Source: CAZNQW01 sp964575225 (GTDB lineage: Bacteria; Chloroflexota; Anaerolineae; JAAYZQ01). Taken from it: a stretch of 15,560 bases of DNA. This document shows positions 12,836 to 15,560 of the stretch, piece by piece. Made by a program: the position numbers and the translations under genes. Position 1 is the stretch's first letter. The number at the start of each line of letters is the position of its first letter. The stretch covers positions 1-15,560 of the forward strand of contig CAZNQW010000076.1 in assembly GCA_964575225.1 (NCBI GenBank), read 5' to 3'. Below the pieces are notes generated by a model. That model was given only the letters and a program-made list of their open reading frames with translations. It was not told the origin of the DNA and made no database searches.

Positions 12836-13219
12836 ATGGCACGTATTGCAGGTGTGGACTTGCCCCGAGACAAGCGAGTGGTAGTCTCGCTGACCTATAT
12901 TTACGGGATTGGTTCTTCGAGCAGCCGCCAGATTTTGGACGAGGCGAGCGTGGACCCCGACGTTCGGGTACGCGATCTGGCCGAATCGGAAGTGTCCCGA
13001 CTGCGCGAGATCATTGACCGGAGCTACCGAGTGGAGGGCGACCTGCGGCGTGAGGTGGCGATGAACATCAAGCGCTTGCAGGAGATCGGTTGCTATCGTG
13101 GCATCCGCCATCGGCGGAACTTGCCGGTGCACGGGCAGCGAACTCGGACCAATGCTCGTCAAAAACGTGGGGCCAAAAAGACTGTGGCTGGCAAGCGCCG
13201 GTCTCGGGCCAAGAAGTAG
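12836..13219 (+). CDS. rpsM: 30S ribosomal protein S13 (uS13)
   Basis: S13 sits in the head of the small subunit and bridges to the large subunit and P-site tRNA. The 127-residue product begins MARIAGVDLPRDKRVVVSLT and has YIYGIGSSSSRQIL, the helix-two-turns-helix region. The C-terminus shows GIRHRRNLPVHGQRTRTNAR, the strong S13 signature, and ends in a basic tail. GGAGGA at 12825-12830 is 5 nt before ATG 12836. It heads the alpha cluster here and is followed by rpsK after 24 nt. Confidence 0.98.
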   Translation: MARIAGVDLPRDKRVVVSLTYIYGIGSSSSRQILDEASVDPDVRVRDLAESEVSRLREIIDRSYRVEGDLRREVAMNIKRLQEIGCYRGIRHRRNLPVHGQRTRTNARQKRGAKKTVAGKRRSRAKK

Positions 13220-13243
13220 TAGTGAGGAACTGGAGGAATTAGA

Positions 13244-13639
13244 ATGGCGAGACGACGAGCACCGCGGCGTGGGCCGCGACGGGAAAAGCGGGTCATCCCA
13301 CGTGGTCAGGCACATATCCAGGCCACGTTTAACAACACGATCATCACCCTCACCGACACCACAGGCAACACGGTGGCCTGGGCCAGTGCGGGGACGGCGG
13401 GCTTTAAAGGCTCGCGCAAGAGCACTCCCTACGCTGCCCAGCTTGCCGCCCAGCAGGCTGCCCGGTCTGCGCAGGATAATGGGATGCGCGAAGTGGATAT
13501 CTTTGTCAAGGGGCCTGGGCCGGGTCGTGAGGCCGCGATCCGTTCGCTGCAGGCAGCGGGTATGGTGGTCCGCTCGATCACCGACTTGACGCCGATTCCG
13601 CACAATGGCTGCCGACCGCCCAAAAGGCGGAGGGTGTAG
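13244..13639 (+). CDS. rpsK: 30S ribosomal protein S11 (uS11)
   Basis: S11 is on the platform of the small subunit, close to the E-site mRNA. The 131-residue product has a basic N-terminus, then HIQATFNNTIITLTDTTGNT and ASAGTAGFKGSRKSTPYAAQ, hallmark S11 segments. The C-terminus includes VKGPGPGREAAIRSLQAAGM and ITDLTPIPHNGCRPPKRRRV. The NG in HNGCRPPK is the conserved site where a beta-aspartyl modification is known in E. coli S11. GGAGGA precedes ATG 13244. rpsD follows after a 54-nt structured spacer. Confidence 0.98.
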   Translation: MARRRAPRRGPRREKRVIPRGQAHIQATFNNTIITLTDTTGNTVAWASAGTAGFKGSRKSTPYAAQLAAQQAARSAQDNGMREVDIFVKGPGPGREAAIRSLQAAGMVVRSITDLTPIPHNGCRPPKRRRV

Positions 13640-13649
13640 TGTTCAGCGC

Positions 13650-13680
13650 GGTGGAATAGGGGCGCTGCGCCCTGTCCGCC
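13650..13680 (+). promoter_or_regulatory. Hairpin just upstream of the rpsD ribosome-binding site
   Basis: GGTGGA 13650-13655 pairs with TCCGCC 13675-13680 (one G-T). After an internal loop, GGGCG 13660-13664 pairs with CGCCC 13668-13672 around a CTG loop. The Shine-Dalgarno GGAGGT (13685-13690) starts 4 nt later. The stem is GC-rich and about 11 bp in total but has no T-run after it. S4 controls its own gene through a leader in B. subtilis, so a role in rpsD feedback is possible but not shown. Confidence 0.4.
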
Positions 13681-13693
13681 AATTGGAGGTAGA

Positions 13694-14329
13694 ATGGCAA
13701 GGTACAAAGACGCAGTCTGTAAACAATGTCGCCGCGAGGGCGAAAAGCTCTTTCTCAAGGGAGAGCGCTGTCTGTCGCCCAAGTGCGCGTTTGAACGACG
13801 ACCTTTCCCGCCTGGGGCCCACGGCCAGCAGTCCGAGTTCCGGCGAAAGGTGTCGGACTATGGGCTTCAGCTCCGGGCCAAGCAGAAAGCCCGTCGGGTG
13901 TATGGGGTGCTGGAGCGCCAGTTCCGCCGCTATTTCAGCGAGGCCGAGCAGCGCCGCGGCTTGACCGGTTCCAATCTGCTCATCCTGTTGGAGAGCCGGT
14001 TGGATAATGTGGTCTACCGCTTGGGCCTTGGCTCATCGCGACCGCAGGCGCGGCAGATGGTGCGCCACGGTCACATTGAGGTCAATGGGAGGCGGGTCAA
14101 TGTTCCCTCCTACCTGGTAGAACCAGGTGATGTGATCTCGGTGCGGGGCAAAAGCCGCCAGATGCCTTTCTTTAAAGACTTGGCCCAAGATCTGCCCCAT
14201 CGACCGGTGGCTGAGTGGTTGAGTCGGGACGATGAGTTGATGACAGGTCGGGTCATGGCCTTGCCTGAGCGGAAGGACATCGACGTTTCGTTCAATGAGC
14301 AGTTGATCGTCGAATACTATAGTCGCTAA
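13694..14329 (+). CDS. rpsD: 30S ribosomal protein S4, zinc type (uS4)
   Basis: S4 nucleates assembly of the 16S rRNA 5' domain and in many bacteria represses its own synthesis. The 211-residue product starts MARYKDAVCKQCRREGEKLF. C9, C12, C26 and C31 form a zinc site in the N-terminal region. The S4 RNA-binding domain follows, with SRLDNVVYRLGLGSSRPQAR and QMVRHGHIEVNGRRVNVPSY. It ends IVEYYSR, the typical tail. GGAGGT (13685-13690) is 3 nt before ATG 13694. Its location between rpsK and rpoA, and not at a separate locus, is shared with many phyla. Confidence 0.98.
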   Translation: MARYKDAVCKQCRREGEKLFLKGERCLSPKCAFERRPFPPGAHGQQSEFRRKVSDYGLQLRAKQKARRVYGVLERQFRRYFSEAEQRRGLTGSNLLILLESRLDNVVYRLGLGSSRPQARQMVRHGHIEVNGRRVNVPSYLVEPGDVISVRGKSRQMPFFKDLAQDLPHRPVAEWLSRDDELMTGRVMALPERKDIDVSFNEQLIVEYYSR

Positions 14330-14339
14330 GGCTAGGGTG

Positions 14340-14422
14340 GACGATGGCTCTTGAAGGGGCGGCGAAGCACCGGTCGTCTGTGTGAGCCGAGTTGCTCGGT
14401 GGTCTTGAGCTTTGTGAGCAAG
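14340..14422 (+). promoter_or_regulatory. Structured rpoA leader, possibly with crossing stems
   Basis: The 103-nt rpsD-rpoA gap shows a perfect hairpin, CCGAG 14387-14391/CTCGG 14395-14399 with loop TTG. A second stem is CTT 14404-14406/AAG 14420-14422 plus GCT 14409-14411/AGC 14417-14419, which ends at the ribosome-binding site. Upstream, GACGA 14340-14344 can pair with TCGTC 14374-14378 and GGCTC 14346-14350 with GAGCC 14384-14388. These two cross, giving a possible pseudoknot that competes with the CCGAG hairpin. No T-run is present. Regulation of rpoA is inferred only. Confidence 0.3.
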
Positions 14423-14432
14423 GGGGTGCCGC

Positions 14433-15380
14433 TTGTTGAGTCTGGTATTGCCGAAAATAGAAGCTGATGCTCAAACGAAAAATCGTGGCCGGTTCGTGAT
14501 CAGCCCGCTGGAAGGTGGGTATGGGATCACGCTGGGCAATGCGTTGCGTCGCGTCCTCCTTTCGTCGTTGGAAGGAGCGGCCATTATCTCTGTCCAGGTG
14601 CGGGGGATCCCGCACGAGTTTTCCACGATCCCTCACGTCCGCGAAGATATGACCTCCCTGCTCCTCAATCTGAAGCAGGTGCGGTTCAAATTCTACGATG
14701 ACGAAGAGGAAACAGCTCGGTTGAGCCTTGAGGTGCGGGGAGAAGGTGTGGTGACGGCGGGCGACATCCTGTGTCCGCCCAGCGTCGAGGTGGTCAACCC
14801 CGAGATCTATCTGTTGACCACCGATTCTCCCGATGCGAATGTGGAAATCGAGATGACGGTAGCGCGTGGACGGGGCTATTCCATGGCCGAAGAACGGGGC
14901 AAGTTGCCTGTGGCGGAAATCCCCACCGACGCGATCTATAGCCCTGTGCGCCAGGTCTCGTTCAAGGTCGAACGAGCAAGCATTGGGCAGGTGAGCAACT
15001 TTGACCGCCTGATTTTGGAAATCTGGACCGATGCCACGATCACGCCGATCGAGGCTCTGAGCACCAGCGCTCAGATTCTGGTCAAGCATCTGGTTCCGAT
15101 TGCCGAATTTGGCGATGTAGCCGTCGAGGTCGAACCTGAAGTGGAGGAAAGCCGAATTCCGGAGCGAGTGGCTGAGACCGAGATCGAAGACCTGGACCTG
15201 TCGGTGCGGGCCTTTAACTGCCTCAAGCGCGCTGGCATCACCCGGGTCGGCGAGATTTTGGAAAAGCTCGAACGGGATGAAAACGAGCTGCTGTCGATCC
15301 GCAACTTTGGGCAAAAGTCCCTGGACGAGCTGAAAGAAAAGCTGGCGGACAAAGGCTTTTGGCCTTTGCCGACTGAATAG
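14433..15380 (+). CDS. rpoA: DNA-directed RNA polymerase subunit alpha
   Basis: The alpha dimer is the scaffold for RNA polymerase assembly, and its C-terminal domain binds UP elements and activators. The 315-residue product has the N-terminal dimerisation domain with GRFVISPLEGGYGITLGNAL (19-38) and LRRVLLSSL (38-46). An acidic linker (about 231-250) leads to the C-terminal domain, LDLSVRAFNCLKRAGITRVG (254-273), which keeps the Arg (259) and Asn (262) used for DNA contact in E. coli, and NFGQKSLDELKEKL (291-304). The start is TTG 14433. No ATG is in frame nearby, and AGGGGGT-like purines (about 14421-14427) lie 5 nt upstream. TTG 14436 is an alternative. Confidence 0.97.
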   Translation: MLSLVLPKIEADAQTKNRGRFVISPLEGGYGITLGNALRRVLLSSLEGAAIISVQVRGIPHEFSTIPHVREDMTSLLLNLKQVRFKFYDDEEETARLSLEVRGEGVVTAGDILCPPSVEVVNPEIYLLTTDSPDANVEIEMTVARGRGYSMAEERGKLPVAEIPTDAIYSPVRQVSFKVERASIGQVSNFDRLILEIWTDATITPIEALSTSAQILVKHLVPIAEFGDVAVEVEPEVEESRIPERVAETEIEDLDLSVRAFNCLKRAGITRVGEILEKLERDENELLSIRNFGQKSLDELKEKLADKGFWPLPTE

Positions 15381-15417
15381 CCCAGGTCTGGTCTGGTATC
15401 GGAGGCGTTGACGAGAA

Positions 15418-15560
15418 ATGAGACATCGAAAAGCAGGCCGTCATTTAAAACGGTCATCTAGCCATCGACGAGCCTTGTATCGAAATTTGATGACAGAACT
15501 GTTTCGCCATGAGCGGATCGAAACCACCGAAGCCAAGGCTCGGGCTGTCCGTCCTCTGGA
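15418..15560 (+). CDS. rplQ: 50S ribosomal protein L17, N-terminal part (partial at 3' end)
   Basis: L17 is a large-subunit protein near the tunnel exit and is normally encoded right after rpoA. The window ends inside the gene after 47 full codons. The reading MRHRKAGRHLKRSSSHRRAL, followed by YRNLMTELFRHERIETTEAK, matches the conserved L17 N-terminus (MRHxKxGxxLxRxxxHRxAL). GGAGG (15401-15405) lies 12 nt upstream of ATG 15418, which is rather far, so a purine stretch nearer the start may help. The C-terminus and any downstream genes are outside the window. Confidence 0.96.
   Translation, partial: MRHRKAGRHLKRSSSHRRALYRNLMTELFRHERIETTEAKARAVRPL

Noticed and set aside
11830..12873. 347-codon open frame on the minus strand opposite map and rpmJ
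   Set aside because: It lies antisense to well-conserved genes with intact catalytic residues, has no recognisable motif and no convincing ribosome-binding site. GC-rich coding DNA commonly leaves such frames open.
14292..15314. 340-codon open frame on the minus strand opposite rpoA
   Set aside because: A shadow of rpoA, with no recognisable domain and a composition expected for antisense reading.

Overview
This window is an almost uninterrupted plus-strand run of translation genes. It is the bacterial S10, spc and alpha ribosomal-protein clusters fused into one block. The order is tuf (3' end only), rpsJ, rplC, rplD, rplW, rplB, rpsS, rplV, rpsC, rplP, rpmC, rpsQ, rplN, rplX, rplE, rpsN, rpsH, rplF, rplR, rpsE, rpmD, rplO, secY, adk, map, rpmJ, rpsM, rpsK, rpsD, rpoA, rplQ (5' end only). 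I see no mobile element, CRISPR array, tRNA, rRNA or minus-strand gene. Long minus-strand frames are shadows of these conserved genes. No non-coding gap is longer than 178 bases.

The DNA is GC-rich, the start sites carry purine-rich Shine-Dalgarno sequences, and base use looks uniform throughout. The host is a bacterium. Several features fit Chloroflexota, perhaps an Anaerolineae-like lineage: the SecY N-terminus, the zinc-type S14, S4, L36 and L24, and rpsD lying between rpsK and rpoA. This is my reading of family resemblance and not a computed placement.

Region by region: bases 1-55 are the end of EF-Tu. Bases 112-5452 are the S10 cluster. Bases 5538-11193 are the spc cluster, ending in the translocon subunit secY. 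Bases 11204-12751 hold adk, map and rpmJ. Bases 12836-15560 are the alpha cluster, including the RNA polymerase alpha subunit. Together the genes build both ribosomal subunits, insert and export nascent proteins (SecY), trim initiator methionine (Map), balance adenine nucleotides (Adk) and transcribe genes (RpoA). infA, which often sits between map and rpmJ, is not in this window.

I did not find an obviously new biological system. The most interesting signal is in the spacers. Most of the longer gaps contain inverted repeats just upstream of a ribosome-binding site: before rplC, rplB, rplN, rpsH, rpsE, rpsM, rpsD and rpoA. A short one also lies before rplE. The rplB leader is the most striking. 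It has a 59-nt long hairpin followed by a perfect 6-bp hairpin that contains the rplB Shine-Dalgarno sequence. These look like candidate autoregulatory leaders, but I found them by eye and they are untested. The other oddities are an enlarged L24 with an added zinc ribbon, a substituted active-site-region loop in L2, and a TTG start for rpoA.
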